Source: Parvularculaceae bacterium
GTDB lineage: Bacteria > Pseudomonadota > Alphaproteobacteria > Caulobacterales > Parvularculaceae
Direction of reading: 5' to 3'
Assembly (NCBI GenBank): GCA_027080545.1
Contig: JALWRV010000275.1
Span: forward strand, 1-16,815
Length of the DNA: 16,815 nucleotides
Shown: positions 7,320 to 16,161 of the stretch, one piece after another
Layout of the letters: every line of letters starts with the position of its first letter
How positions within the stretch are numbered: the first letter of the stretch is position 1
Position numbers and translations under genes: made by a program
The notes under the pieces: generated by a model
Seen by the model: only the letters and a program-made list of their open reading frames with translations
Database searches by the model: none
Told to the model about the DNA's origin: nothing

Positions 7320-8264
7320 ATGTCAGCCTTATTAAAATCATGGATTGCAGCGATGTTTGCCGCCTTGTTGCTTGTTATGGGTCCTTCAGCTTTGGCGCAA
7401 ACCGGGTCGGGAACCAGTAATGGGGGCGGCTTATTCGGTCCGGAAACCGGGGCAGAAAATGATTTTCGCTCCACCGGCTTCATTCCTTTCTCCATTAGCG
7501 GCACGCGCTCTTTATTGCAGGAAAATGGTTTCCAAATTATCGGTGACGAATATTCCGAACAGGAAAAATCGCACCTTTTTGCGGCCTTGGCCGGTAAGCA
7601 GCCAATTTTGTTCATTTTACAAAATTGCGAAGGGGGCGATTGCATCTTTTTCAAAATCGTCTTGCCCATGGCAATGGAGGCGTTTGGGGTAAGTCTGACT
7701 GACAGCCAATATTTGCAACTCTCCTCGGCCTTGCCCTTTGGCTATTTGATGCCAGAGCGCTCCCAACCGGGGTTGGTGAGCCTACGCTATGGTATGCCCA
7801 TGGCTAAAGAATGCGCCCGCGATTGTTTGCTCAGCAAGATCGGCATGTTTTTCGGTGAGGCCTCTGCGGTTCAACAAGCGTTTATGACGATGGGTACGCG
7901 CCAATCTGCAACTTTGGAACCAAGCGATAGGCAAGATCTGTTGGCGGCGCTACAGCATAATTATCATTATGAAACATTACGGGTCGAATCCGGTATGCGG
8001 GCTGCCGAGCTTACCCGAATGAATGATTTTCTGGGCACCATGGCCCTGCGTGAAGGGGCCCCACCGCCGACACTATCCTTGGCGACCTTGCGGGTGTTGG
8101 CGCGCGATCCTGATCTAGAGGGATTATCCCACACGATGGGGCTCTCCGATGAGAATGATATGGCTGATGGGTGGGTGCTTTATCCGCCGATGGGCGATGC
8201 TTTCAATGGGGACACTACAAAAGATATGGGGATCAGCTTCCCCCCTCTTTTTGAGCAAGAATAG
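7320..8264 (+). CDS. secreted YbjN-like protein with two cysteine pairs
   Basis: A predicted periplasmic protein of 314 aa. ATG 7320 gives a clean Sec signal peptide: basic K6, hydrophobic residues 8-22, and a cleavage site SALA|Q after residue 26; CGGGGAA at 7311-7317 is the ribosome site. An upstream in-frame start at 7266 would bury the signal peptide behind 18 extra residues and is less likely. The region after the signal peptide (LLQENGFQIIGDEY, then ILFILQNCEGGDCIFFKIV and later ECARDCLLSKIGMFF) resembles the alphaproteobacterial YbjN/sensory-regulator fold, in which a strand ends in a C-x4-C pair. The similarity is distant and judged by eye. The CX4C and CX3C pairs could form disulfides in the periplasm. 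The last ~110 residues match nothing I recognise. It precedes thrS by 111 bp on the same strand. Confidence 0.65.
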   Translation: MSALLKSWIAAMFAALLLVMGPSALAQTGSGTSNGGGLFGPETGAENDFRSTGFIPFSISGTRSLLQENGFQIIGDEYSEQEKSHLFAALAGKQPILFILQNCEGGDCIFFKIVLPMAMEAFGVSLTDSQYLQLSSALPFGYLMPERSQPGLVSLRYGMPMAKECARDCLLSKIGMFFGEASAVQQAFMTMGTRQSATLEPSDRQDLLAALQHNYHYETLRVESGMRAAELTRMNDFLGTMALREGAPPPTLSLATLRVLARDPDLEGLSHTMGLSDENDMADGWVLYPPMGDAFNGDTTKDMGISFPPLFEQE

Positions 8265-8375
8265 ATGCAACATTGGCACCTTTCGGGCCAAGCCTCTTGA
8301 CCTCAAGGCCAGTCTGGTCAATGTCTCAAGACCTGTTTGGGCCTGTCTTAAAGGTCGCCATGAAGGTTTGCCCCG
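8265..8375 (+). promoter_or_regulatory. thrS leader region with a hairpin
   Basis: This 111-bp spacer contains a perfect 6-bp stem, TTGACC (8297-8302) with GGTCAA (8316-8321), around a 13-base loop, and a shorter inverted repeat GTCTCAAGAC (8323-8332). GAAGG at 8362-8366 is the thrS ribosome site. E. coli thrS is autorepressed through tRNA-like leader hairpins; I see no threonine-anticodon mimic in the loop here, so such control is only a possibility. Confidence 0.3.
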
Positions 8376-10337
8376 ATGCCGAATATCACCCTACCCGATG
8401 GATCCGTCCGATCCTTTGACCAGACCGTCACCGGTGCGGTGCTGGCGGAAGATATTTCCAAATCTTTGGCCAAAAAGGCCATCGCGGTTAAAATTGATGG
8501 CCGCTTGAGTGATCTTTTCGAGCCTATCGAACATGATGCCAAGGTGGAAATCATCACCCGAGAGGGGGAAGAGGCTTTAGATCTCGTGCGCCACGATGCA
8601 GCGCACCTTCTGGCACAGGCGGTCCAAGCCCTTTTCCCCGGCACCCAAGTAACCATTGGCCCGGTCATAGAAGATGGCTTTTATTATGATTTTGCCCGGG
8701 ATGAGCCGTTTTCAACGGAGGATTTCGCCGCGATTGAGAAGAAAATGGCCGAATTGGTGGAAGCGGATTTACCGACCCAAAAAATGGTCATGCCCCGGGA
8801 TGAGGCGATCGCGCATTTTGAGCAAATGGGCGAGACCTATAAGGCTGAATTGATCCGTGATTTGCCGGAAGGTGAAGAGATAAAAATCTACTATCACGGA
8901 GATTGGCATGATCTATGTCGAGGGCCTCACCTGTCCTCGACGAAACAAATCGGCAAAGCCTTCAAGCTTTTAAAATTGGCGGGGGCCTATTGGCGCGGCG
9001 ACCATCGCAACGCCCAATTACAACGCATCTATGGCACGGCGTGGTTGAGCGAAAAGGACCTCAAGGCCTATCTCACCCGCCTTGAAGAAGCTGAAAAGCG
9101 CGACCACCGCAAGCTTGGCAAACAGATGGATTTGTTCCACTTGCAAGAAGAAGCTCAAGGGTCTGTCTTCTGGCATCCCAAGGGCTATGTGATGTGGCTG
9201 GCTTTGGAAAATTACATTCGGCGGCGTCTCGACGGTGCCGATTATCGCGAGGTCAAAACCCCGCAGCTGTTGGATTCCAAATTTTGGGAACAGTCCGGCC
9301 ATTGGGACAAGTTTCGCGAAAATATGTTTGTGGTGCCCGATGAAGTGCCCAATCTCAATGATGATGGGCCGGTTTTGAAAGGCGATGGGCGATTGATGGC
9401 AATTAAGCCCATGAATTGTCCCGCCCATGTGCAGATTTTCAAACAGGGGATTAAATCCTATCGCGATCTGCCCATTCGCATGGCGGAATTTGGCTGCTGC
9501 CATCGTAATGAGCCCCATGGGGCCTTGCATGGGCTGATGCGGGTGCGCCAGTTCACGCAGGATGACGCTCATATTTTTTGCCGCGAAGATCAGATAACAG
9601 AAGAATCCGTGGCCTTTTGTGAATTGTTGGAAGTGATTTACAAAGATCTCGGTTTCCCGGAACTGGTGGTAAAATTGGCCACCCGTCCGCCGGTGCGGGC
9701 AGGCGATGATGAGGTTTGGGACAAGGCAGAAGAAGCGCTGGAAAATGCCCTAAAGGCCACGGGCCTTGATTATGGTATTTTGCCTGATGAGGGGGCCTTT
9801 TACGGACCCAAACTTGAGTTTCATTTAAAAGATGCCATCGGCCGCACCTGGCAATGTGGCACGCTTCAGTTAGACTTTGTATTGCCGGAACGCCTTGATG
9901 CGTCTTTCATTGGTGAAGATGGCAACCGCCACCGTCCGGTGATGTTGCATCGGGCCATTCTTGGTTCCATGGAGCGTTTTCTGGGCATATTGATCGAAAA
10001 CCATGCGGGCAGAATGCCTTTATGGTTGGCCCCAACACAGGTGGTTGTCGCCACCATCACCACCGATGCAAACCCCTATGCAGAAAAGGTCGCCGAGAGG
10101 TTGCGCGCTGCGGGTTTGCGCGTAGAAACGGATTTGCGCAATGAAAAAATCAATTACAAGGTCCGTGAACATTCAAATTTGAAAGTGCCAATCTTGGCGG
10201 TTGTCGGTGCCCGTGAAGCGGAAGAAAATAAGCTTTCCATCCGTCGACTAGGCTCCAAACAATCCACGCAAATGACCCTCGATGAAGCCGTTGCTGCTTT
10301 CAAAAGCGAAAGCCTGCCGCCGGATTTGGCTGACTGA
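8376..10337 (+). CDS. thrS: threonyl-tRNA synthetase
   Basis: Class II synthetase that charges tRNA-Thr and clears mischarged Ser-tRNA-Thr. The 653-aa protein has all bacterial domains in order: TGS (about 1-62); the second additional/editing domain with H73 and H77 in HDAAH, followed by D179, C181 and H185 in HDLCRGPH; the class II catalytic core with zinc ligands C348 ([10 protein letters not shown]), H399 (TQDDAHIFC) and H525 ([14 protein letters not shown]); and a C-terminal anticodon-binding domain starting near WLAPTQVVV. All key editing and zinc residues are present. The start ATG has GAAGG 9 bases upstream and gives the canonical TGS N-terminus. The stop is 11 bp before the O-antigen ligase start, so the ligase may be cotranscribed with this essential gene. 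Confidence 0.99.
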   Translation: MPNITLPDGSVRSFDQTVTGAVLAEDISKSLAKKAIAVKIDGRLSDLFEPIEHDAKVEIITREGEEALDLVRHDAAHLLAQAVQALFPGTQVTIGPVIEDGFYYDFARDEPFSTEDFAAIEKKMAELVEADLPTQKMVMPRDEAIAHFEQMGETYKAELIRDLPEGEEIKIYYHGDWHDLCRGPHLSSTKQIGKAFKLLKLAGAYWRGDHRNAQLQRIYGTAWLSEKDLKAYLTRLEEAEKRDHRKLGKQMDLFHLQEEAQGSVFWHPKGYVMWLALENYIRRRLDGADYREVKTPQLLDSKFWEQSGHWDKFRENMFVVPDEVPNLNDDGPVLKGDGRLMAIKPMNCPAHVQIFKQGIKSYRDLPIRMAEFGCCHRNEPHGALHGLMRVRQFTQDDAHIFCREDQITEESVAFCELLEVIYKDLGFPELVVKLATRPPVRAGDDEVWDKAEEALENALKATGLDYGILPDEGAFYGPKLEFHLKDAIGRTWQCGTLQLDFVLPERLDASFIGEDGNRHRPVMLHRAILGSMERFLGILIENHAGRMPLWLAPTQVVVATITTDANPYAEKVAERLRAAGLRVETDLRNEKINYKVREHSNLKVPILAVVGAREAEENKLSIRRLGSKQSTQMTLDEAVAAFKSESLPPDLAD

Positions 10338-10348
10338 AAGGGGGGTTG

Positions 10349-11617
10349 ATGGCATCGACCTCACAACAGCGTTTTCGTGATCTATCTATCAGCATCTTGA
10401 TGCTTGTTTGGATGGTGCTGTGGCCGATAGTGTTGGTCCTGTCACACCGAAACCTCACCGGAAATTTCACCTTGATGGCGATTACCAGCCTGCTGGTGCC
10501 AGGGGCCATTGGTAGTTTTTTTATCAATATTAAAGATCTCGGAAAGGCGGTTTTACCAGCCGCTCTATTGTTTGGCGCCTTCATTCTTTTGTCATCGCTC
10601 TGGGCCCCGGATAGGCACTATGCCAAGGATGGGGTGGGGGTAATTTTTTTAGTGATAAACGGATATTTTTTAATCCATAGCGCCTCCTATCTGGGCCCGC
10701 TTTGGCGTGATCGATATTTCACCTTTGCCCTGTTGGCGATCATTCTGATCGGGATAGAGTCTCTAAGCGGTGGTTTTTTTCGCGACATCACACCGCCCAT
10801 GGCGGATCCGTTGCGCGATGATGTCTCGACAGCGCGCGGCATCAGCGCCGGTTTGTTCTTTCTGCCGCCCTTAGGGTTCATGTTGTGGACGGGCAAGGGG
10901 GCGGCTGGCATATTATCGCGACCAACCCGCATGGTGATATTTTTCGCAAGCCTCGCCATGTTGATGGTTGGAGCTGTGCGTTTTGGTATCGCCGCCAATA
11001 TTCTAGCCCTTGTGAGCATGGGGTTGGCGGCGGTGTTGGTTTTGCGATGGCCGCGCCTGTGTTTGAGCTTGGGCTTTGTCGGCTTTGCCTTGTTGCTGGT
11101 TGCAACCCCCTTTCTCACCTTGGCCCTGCCACCAGTTGAGGTGTTGACAAGCTGGGATGAGGGACCGGCCTCTTGGCGTATGCGCTTGGCCATATGGAAA
11201 TATGTTGGGGAGGGGGTTTTCTCTGATGGGGGATATTTTTTATGGGGCCATGGGGTGAATGCTACCAAAGCCCTGACCGAGCTGTCGCCATTGCTGCGCG
11301 TGCCGGGCGGGCCCCTGGATGCCCGTCTCATTCCCACCCATCCGCATAATCTATTTTTGCAGATTTGGTTTGAATATGGTTTGATTGGGACAATGCTAGG
11401 GCTTCTCCTCATTGAGCGAACATGGCGATGGGCCTTGCGGTTTAGTGCGGGACAGGCCGGGCTAGCGGCGGCCATCGGGGCCGGGCTGGCGGCTTTTTTG
11501 GTTTTTGCCTGCGTTGAAACCAGCCTATGGACCCAATGGCGTTTGGTCATGCCCTTAATGGGCATTTGGGGGCTTTATTTGGCGCGCACTCGTGGGGATT
11601 ATGGGGAGAAAACCTAA
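10349..11617 (+). CDS. O-antigen ligase family membrane protein (Wzy_C type)
   Basis: A polytopic inner-membrane protein of 422 aa in the WaaL/Wzy/ExoQ superfamily, which joins undecaprenyl-diphosphate-linked glycan to lipid A-core, polymerises repeat units, or glycosylates proteins. It has roughly 10-12 hydrophobic helices and a large periplasmic loop between about residues 250 and 340. That loop ends with the family signature PTHPHNLFLQIWFEYGLIG; H331, H333 and N334 belong to the conserved H-P-H-N element before the next helix. ATG 10349 is preceded by AAGGGGGG and is preferred over the adjacent TTG at 10346. It starts 11 bp after thrS, and a WbbL-like glycosyltransferase follows 89 bp later, supporting a surface-glycan role. 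Ligase and polymerase cannot be told apart by sequence reading, so no gene symbol is given. Confidence 0.85.
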   Translation: MASTSQQRFRDLSISILMLVWMVLWPIVLVLSHRNLTGNFTLMAITSLLVPGAIGSFFINIKDLGKAVLPAALLFGAFILLSSLWAPDRHYAKDGVGVIFLVINGYFLIHSASYLGPLWRDRYFTFALLAIILIGIESLSGGFFRDITPPMADPLRDDVSTARGISAGLFFLPPLGFMLWTGKGAAGILSRPTRMVIFFASLAMLMVGAVRFGIAANILALVSMGLAAVLVLRWPRLCLSLGFVGFALLLVATPFLTLALPPVEVLTSWDEGPASWRMRLAIWKYVGEGVFSDGGYFLWGHGVNATKALTELSPLLRVPGGPLDARLIPTHPHNLFLQIWFEYGLIGTMLGLLLIERTWRWALRFSAGQAGLAAAIGAGLAAFLVFACVETSLWTQWRLVMPLMGIWGLYLARTRGDYGEKT

Positions 11618-11706
11618 AATGCGACCAAGGCCTGTTGGTGGAGACAAAGGCTAGACAAGCAAGACCTTTGATGATTGCGTGAACAAGTAAGCGAAAGAAG
11701 ATCGGG

Positions 11707-12720
11707 GTGATCGAGAACACGGATAAAGCAAAAACCATAGCCACCGAAACAACAGGGTCGTTAGCGCCAGAAGTTTCGGTGATTATTGTTTCCTATTGGA
11801 CCGGGCCTTTACTCATTCGCTCTGTTATCTCGGCCTTGCAGCAACCGGAAGTGCTGGAAGTGATCGTCGTCAATAATGGTAATCCGTCCGTTCATATTAA
11901 ACGCTTAAAAGCACTCTCCCAGGATGCGGGCGATAGGCTTATGGTTCAGTCTGGTCATGGTAATATCGGATTTGCCGCAGCATGTAATCAAGGGGCGCGA
12001 ACCGCCCGGGGTAAGTTTATTTTTTTATTGAACCCGGATGCTATTTTGCCCGCAGGGTCAATCGGCCAATTGCTCAAAGCCGCAGACCAGCAAACGGGCT
12101 TGTGGGTGATTGGCGGCAAATTGATTAACCCGGATGGCAGCGAGCAGGCCGGTTCGCGCCGAGGGCCTTTGACCCCCTGGTCGGCCTTTGTGGAAATGAC
12201 ACAAATTTGGCGGTTGGCGCCAAACCATCCCTATTTTCGACGCTTTAACCAGCATCAGACAGCATGTCCTACCGAGACCATTCCCATATCGGTGATCTCC
12301 GGTGCCTGCATGTTGATGCCCCGTCAAACCTTTGACGCCATAGAGGGCATGGATGAGCGGTATTTTTTGCATGTGGAAGACATTGATTTTTGTCTACGCT
12401 TGCAAAAAGCGGGGGGAACCATTTTGTTCACACCGGATGCGGAAATCATTCATTATAAAAGTTCCAGTCGCGCCAATGCCATGCGGGTGGAGTTTCGCAA
12501 AGCGCGCTCTATGGTGACCTATTTCTGGACCCACTTTCGCGATCCCTACCCCTTGCTCTTTTTGTGGTTGGTAAGCGCGTTGGTATGGGTTGGTTTTGGT
12601 TTTCGCTTTATCAAGCGGGCGATAAGCCGTTCTCTGGCGCTTATCGGTTTGCGCCACCGTCGGGGTAATGACGCGACAAAACGCGCTAAAGCGCAAGCGC
12701 GAAAACGCTCACGGCGCTAA
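11707..12720 (+). CDS. glycosyltransferase family 2, WbbL/rhamnosyltransferase-like
   Basis: A 337-aa glycosyltransferase with a GT-A fold, probably acting at the cytoplasmic face on a lipid-linked or LPS acceptor. Residues 23-31 (VSVIIVSYW) open the nucleotide-binding domain; VVNNGN and GNIGFAAACNQG are typical of WbbL-like enzymes. N109-P110-D111 in LLNPDA is the metal-binding D-x-D equivalent, and E224-D225-I-D227 in VEDIDFCLR supplies the candidate catalytic acid. A hydrophobic helix lies near residues 281-301 (YPLLFLWLVSALVWVGFGF), followed by a strongly basic tail rich in Arg and Lys. The start is GTG, with GAAAGAAG at 11693-11700 as ribosome site; no nearby ATG gives a complete N-terminus. 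It ends 14 bp from the stop of the converging GT39 gene. The donor sugar (rhamnose is common for relatives) is not determined. Confidence 0.85.
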   Translation: MIENTDKAKTIATETTGSLAPEVSVIIVSYWTGPLLIRSVISALQQPEVLEVIVVNNGNPSVHIKRLKALSQDAGDRLMVQSGHGNIGFAAACNQGARTARGKFIFLLNPDAILPAGSIGQLLKAADQQTGLWVIGGKLINPDGSEQAGSRRGPLTPWSAFVEMTQIWRLAPNHPYFRRFNQHQTACPTETIPISVISGACMLMPRQTFDAIEGMDERYFLHVEDIDFCLRLQKAGGTILFTPDAEIIHYKSSSRANAMRVEFRKARSMVTYFWTHFRDPYPLLFLWLVSALVWVGFGFRFIKRAISRSLALIGLRHRRGNDATKRAKAQARKRSRR

Positions 12721-12734
12721 GCATTTATAAGTGT

Positions 12735-14276
12735 TTAATAGGGTTTGCAGCCATCATCACGGCGCCCGGCATTGGCTACAGGCGGCGGCAATAGGGTCAA
12801 ATCTTTTTCCTGATAATCACGCGCTTCATAAAGCTCGACAATGCGCGGGCAATCAATGCCTAAATCCATACGCGATGTGCCAATGGGCAATAGGGTGTTA
12901 AACTCAATATATTGATTGATGCTACGCGGATATTTCATCACCAAAGCCACTACCGGAAAGCGCTCCGGATCATAAGCATAAAAGGCTTCATAATGATTAT
13001 CCACATGACGGTTTAAATCCCAAGCCATGATCGGCTTATTGAGATCGCGTAAATAATAGAGCAGGCTGCCCATCAGCTCACGGTCATCCACTAAAAGCGC
13101 TGGATAATCTTTGGTCATTTCCGCAATCTGGGCGGCTTGCGCTGGCCATCCGCGTACCCGCTTAATGTCATTGGCGCGCCCAATCTGGTCTATGAGGGCA
13201 AAATTGGTGGCGAAAACCAAAAACAAAATCGCGATGACCCCATGCAACCCAAAGGATAGTTTAAGCGCCAAGGTTTTTTGTGCCCGCACCCCCCACACGC
13301 TGACCAAAATCAATGTTGCGGGCAAAGCAGAAACCGCCCAATTGGCATGGGCGCGGGTGATAAAAGCCATGATGGTGTAAAAAATCAAAACCGGTAAGGC
13401 AAAGCAAAGCAGCATCAAGTCCTTGCCCCGATCGCTGTCGGCACGGCGCAGCCTTTTTCTTAAAGTGACCAACCCCCATAGGAGCAATCCAAATATAATA
13501 GGCCCGGCGACCCCGAACTGACCAAAAAAGAAATCCGACAATTCGTCAAAATTATATTTTTTCGCAGCCAGATTGGCATTGTCGATTGTGTGGGTGAGGG
13601 TTTGAAAGTCATGGCCAATATTCCAAGCAATATTGGGAAGCAACAAAATCAAGGCCACGCCCCCGCTCAATAAAAGTGGCGTAAGACGCAAGGCGCGTCG
13701 GGCAAAAGGTGAGAGAATAAAGGCCAATACCAGCCCCACGAGGAAATAGAGGATCGCATATTTACTCATAAAGCCGAACCCCAGCGCCACCCCAAGCAGA
13801 ATAGCCATGGGCCAATCTTTTCCATCGCTCTCAGCCAATCGCACAAAGGCAAAAAGGCTTAATGACCAGAAAAACAAAAGAGGCATGTCGGTGGAGACCA
13901 AGGCTGACGAAAGGGTAACCGCCGGCAGGGTAAGCCAGGCCAACCCGCTCCAAAGGGCCGTGCGGGCCCCATAAAGCCGACCAGCCGTGGCAAAAATCAA
14001 ACAAGCCGTCCCCCCATGAATGAGAGGCGATGACAGGCGCACCGCCCATTCTGCATCGCTAAAAAGCGTGGTGGCACCGATCAGCCAAGCGATCATCGGG
14101 GGCTTTGAATAATAGCCAAAGGCGGGGTGCTTGGCCCACCACCAATATTGCGCTTCATCGGGGCCGATATTGATGTCGAGAAAGGGCAGGGTAAGGATAC
14201 GCACAATCACGATCATACCGGCCAAGAGGAGGAATTTTTTCCACGGTAAATCGGTTTCGCCCTTGGGGTCTGTCAT
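12735..14276 (-). CDS. ArnT-like membrane glycosyltransferase (GT39/PMT_2 family)
   Basis: A 513-aa polytopic inner-membrane glycosyltransferase. Family members use a polyprenyl-phosphate sugar on the periplasmic side and transfer it to lipid A, LPS, another lipid or a protein. After the first helix (about 14-33) the first periplasmic loop carries D40-E41 in NIGPDEAQYWWWAKH, the signature acidic pair of the GT39/GT83 group, followed by GYYSKPPMIAWLIG. About ten further helices lead to a soluble C-terminal domain (about 380-513) that probably faces the periplasm. The start ATG at 14276 lies 41 bp after the stop of the other GT39 gene, so the two should form one transcript. Its motif and length differ from its neighbour, so this is not a recent duplication. 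Acceptor and sugar unknown. Confidence 0.88.
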   Translation of the reverse strand: MTDPKGETDLPWKKFLLLAGMIVIVRILTLPFLDINIGPDEAQYWWWAKHPAFGYYSKPPMIAWLIGATTLFSDAEWAVRLSSPLIHGGTACLIFATAGRLYGARTALWSGLAWLTLPAVTLSSALVSTDMPLLFFWSLSLFAFVRLAESDGKDWPMAILLGVALGFGFMSKYAILYFLVGLVLAFILSPFARRALRLTPLLLSGGVALILLLPNIAWNIGHDFQTLTHTIDNANLAAKKYNFDELSDFFFGQFGVAGPIIFGLLLWGLVTLRKRLRRADSDRGKDLMLLCFALPVLIFYTIMAFITRAHANWAVSALPATLILVSVWGVRAQKTLALKLSFGLHGVIAILFLVFATNFALIDQIGRANDIKRVRGWPAQAAQIAEMTKDYPALLVDDRELMGSLLYYLRDLNKPIMAWDLNRHVDNHYEAFYAYDPERFPVVALVMKYPRSINQYIEFNTLLPIGTSRMDLGIDCPRIVELYEARDYQEKDLTLLPPPVANAGRRDDGCKPY

Positions 14277-14317
14277 GGATATCTCGCAGCAAAGCGCCGA
14301 TAGTTGGGCGCTAATTA

Positions 14318-15985
14318 TTATCGGGACCGGTAAAAGGTCAATTTCATCTCTTTGCCATTTGAATAGTCGGTGCCGTCAATTTGATCAAATGGCTCAATTT
14401 GTGTTCCTTGAAGCGCGGCCATAAAGGCTTCCTTTTCGCGGGCATCAACAATCGCAACAAGCCCCGGCGCGCTCGCCAGATAATCCGCCGCCCCTTTTGC
14501 GTCGGTAAGCAGCGTTTTGGTTCCCAGCAAAAATACCGCTGAAGGTTCGTGATAGCCGACCAATGCGACCGGTGGCTTATGGTTTCGCAAGGGGTGGAGG
14601 TCGTTTTCGATCAATATCTCCGACATGATCGGGGAAAGTTGAAACGCATCAAGCTGGCGCAACACCCCGTCAAACAATATCCATAGCCCCATAAAGCTGG
14701 TGAGCATGGTAACCAGTAAGGCAATGCGCATCTGGTTGCGCCAAAATAGCCCGATGCCCGCTAATCCACCCAACGCCACCAGAGCGGCAAACCCATAATG
14801 AAGGGCGGTTGGCCCTTGCGCGCTATAATCCGCCGGTAGGGCGATCATAATTGCCGCCAGAACCGCCGTGGGCAGAGCATAAAGCAGGCTCCCCAACAGC
14901 TTGCCTAGGGGGCCGTTTTTATGGTGCGGATCCGTCACCATCGTGGCAACCAGAAAACTTAAGGCCGGATAGAGCGGCAAGGTATAGTGCGGCAGTTTGG
15001 TGGCGGTAAACTCGAACACCAGCCAAGCGGGTACCAGCCAACCCAATATAAAAATAAAGGCCGGGGTGCGCCATTTTTTCACGCTGCGGGCAAGAGCGCT
15101 GGGCAAGAACAAGGCCGCAGGCCAAAAGAAAAACCATAGGGCGATTAAATGATAGCCCGGCGGGCCCCCATGGCGTTCCTGTTTGGCGGTTACTTTGCCA
15201 AGCATATCGGTGCCTACGGCTTCGTTAAAAAAGCGCCCATCGGTGGTGTGGTTGATGGCAAGGGCCCATGGCACAACCATCAAGCTTACCAACAAGAGCC
15301 CGCTTATGGGTTTCAAGGCCCGGGTAAATTTCAGCCAACCTATTTGGCCGATAAGGGCAAGGGCCGCTAGGGTGAAAAAGGAGATCATCGGCGTGATCGG
15401 CCCTTTGATTAAAATACCAAAGCCCAGGGCAAACCAGAACATCAGGGCGCTCACCCAAGAAGAGGGCGCGTCCGGATTTTGTCGAAAATTGAGAAACAGG
15501 CGGGCGAGGCTAATCTGGGCCAGCATGACGGTGAACAGCAAGGTGGCATCGGTTTTGGCAATACCGCTTTCGCCTGCAAATACCGGTGCGGAGGCCATGA
15601 GCAAAGCGGCCCAAAAACCGGCCCGTTCGGAAAATAAAAAGGTGCCAAGCCCATAAATCAGCATCGCCGCCAGAATGGCTGAAAACAAAGAGGGCAGTCG
15701 GTAGGCCCAGATTTGTCGATCTTCCACATCTGAAAAAGCCGAGACGCTGGCAGCTTGTAACCAATAGATCCCGGCTGGCTTTTTATTGCGCTCCAATTCC
15801 TGATAGCGAATATTCAGATAGTCGCCGGTTTCGAGCATTTGGGTAGTGGCTTGCACGAAGCGGGCCTCATCGCGATCCAGCGGCGGCAGGGCAAACAGAC
15901 CCGAAAGCCCCATCAAGGCGGCATAAAGTCCAACCATCGCCATGGTAAGTGGGCGTATTTTTTTGTCATCATTATTGGCAGACAT
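14318..15985 (-). CDS. ArnT-like membrane glycosyltransferase (GT39/PMT_2 family)
   Basis: A 555-aa polytopic membrane glycosyltransferase closest in layout to ArnT, which adds aminoarabinose from undecaprenyl phosphate to lipid A. Helix 1 (about 14-34) leads into the first periplasmic loop with D39-E40 in PPLDRDEARFVQATTQMLETGDYLNI, the classical ArnT-type motif, and a nearby lysine pair, RNKKPAGIYWLQAA. About 12 helices follow, then a periplasmic C-terminal domain (about 450-555). I start at ATG 15985 (MSANNDDKK); the frame could extend to a TTG at 16066, but that adds a low-complexity stretch unlike a membrane-protein N-terminus. It heads a two-gene leftward transcript and is divergent from the DPMS-like gene, its probable supplier of lipid-linked sugar. 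No other aminoarabinose genes are in the window, so calling it ArnT itself would go too far. Confidence 0.9.
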   Translation of the reverse strand: MSANNDDKKIRPLTMAMVGLYAALMGLSGLFALPPLDRDEARFVQATTQMLETGDYLNIRYQELERNKKPAGIYWLQAASVSAFSDVEDRQIWAYRLPSLFSAILAAMLIYGLGTFLFSERAGFWAALLMASAPVFAGESGIAKTDATLLFTVMLAQISLARLFLNFRQNPDAPSSWVSALMFWFALGFGILIKGPITPMISFFTLAALALIGQIGWLKFTRALKPISGLLLVSLMVVPWALAINHTTDGRFFNEAVGTDMLGKVTAKQERHGGPPGYHLIALWFFFWPAALFLPSALARSVKKWRTPAFIFILGWLVPAWLVFEFTATKLPHYTLPLYPALSFLVATMVTDPHHKNGPLGKLLGSLLYALPTAVLAAIMIALPADYSAQGPTALHYGFAALVALGGLAGIGLFWRNQMRIALLVTMLTSFMGLWILFDGVLRQLDAFQLSPIMSEILIENDLHPLRNHKPPVALVGYHEPSAVFLLGTKTLLTDAKGAADYLASAPGLVAIVDAREKEAFMAALQGTQIEPFDQIDGTDYSNGKEMKLTFYRSR

Positions 15986-16161
15986 GGATTGAAAAGAACC
16001 CCGTAAATTCCGCGCCCCACCCGGCGCTTGGCCTATGGTAGCAAGCTGATAGGCGCTTGTCGCCAAAATTTCTCGCCTCTTGTGTCACTTTGGGCTATGA
16101 GCGCTGAAACGACTTCTTTTTGATAAAAAGGCGCAGAGATTGGGCGCTGGATCGAAGGCTG
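15986..16161. promoter_or_regulatory. divergent spacer between GT39 and DPMS-like genes
   Basis: This 176-bp region separates two divergent starts and should hold promoters for both transcripts. I could not assign convincing -35/-10 pairs. GAAGG at 16155-16159 is the ribosome site of the rightward gene. Confidence 0.5.

Noticed and set aside
8265..8375. A T-box or tRNA-mimic riboregulator in front of thrS
   Set aside because: No T-box consensus, terminator/antiterminator pair or threonine-anticodon-like loop is visible; only simple hairpins are present.
9018..9572. A 184-codon minus-strand open frame inside thrS
   Set aside because: It lies wholly within the conserved catalytic region of thrS, has no plausible ribosome site and no recognisable domain.
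10687..11565. A 292-codon open frame on the minus strand inside the O-antigen ligase gene
   Set aside because: Its product is a low-complexity Arg/Lys/Pro/Thr-rich string without any family pattern, as expected antisense to a hydrophobic membrane protein, while the plus-strand gene has a clear ligase signature and ribosome site.
14318..15985. Naming this gene arnT
   Set aside because: The first-loop motif fits, but no aminoarabinose genes are in the window and GT39 proteins with the same motif use many sugars and acceptors.
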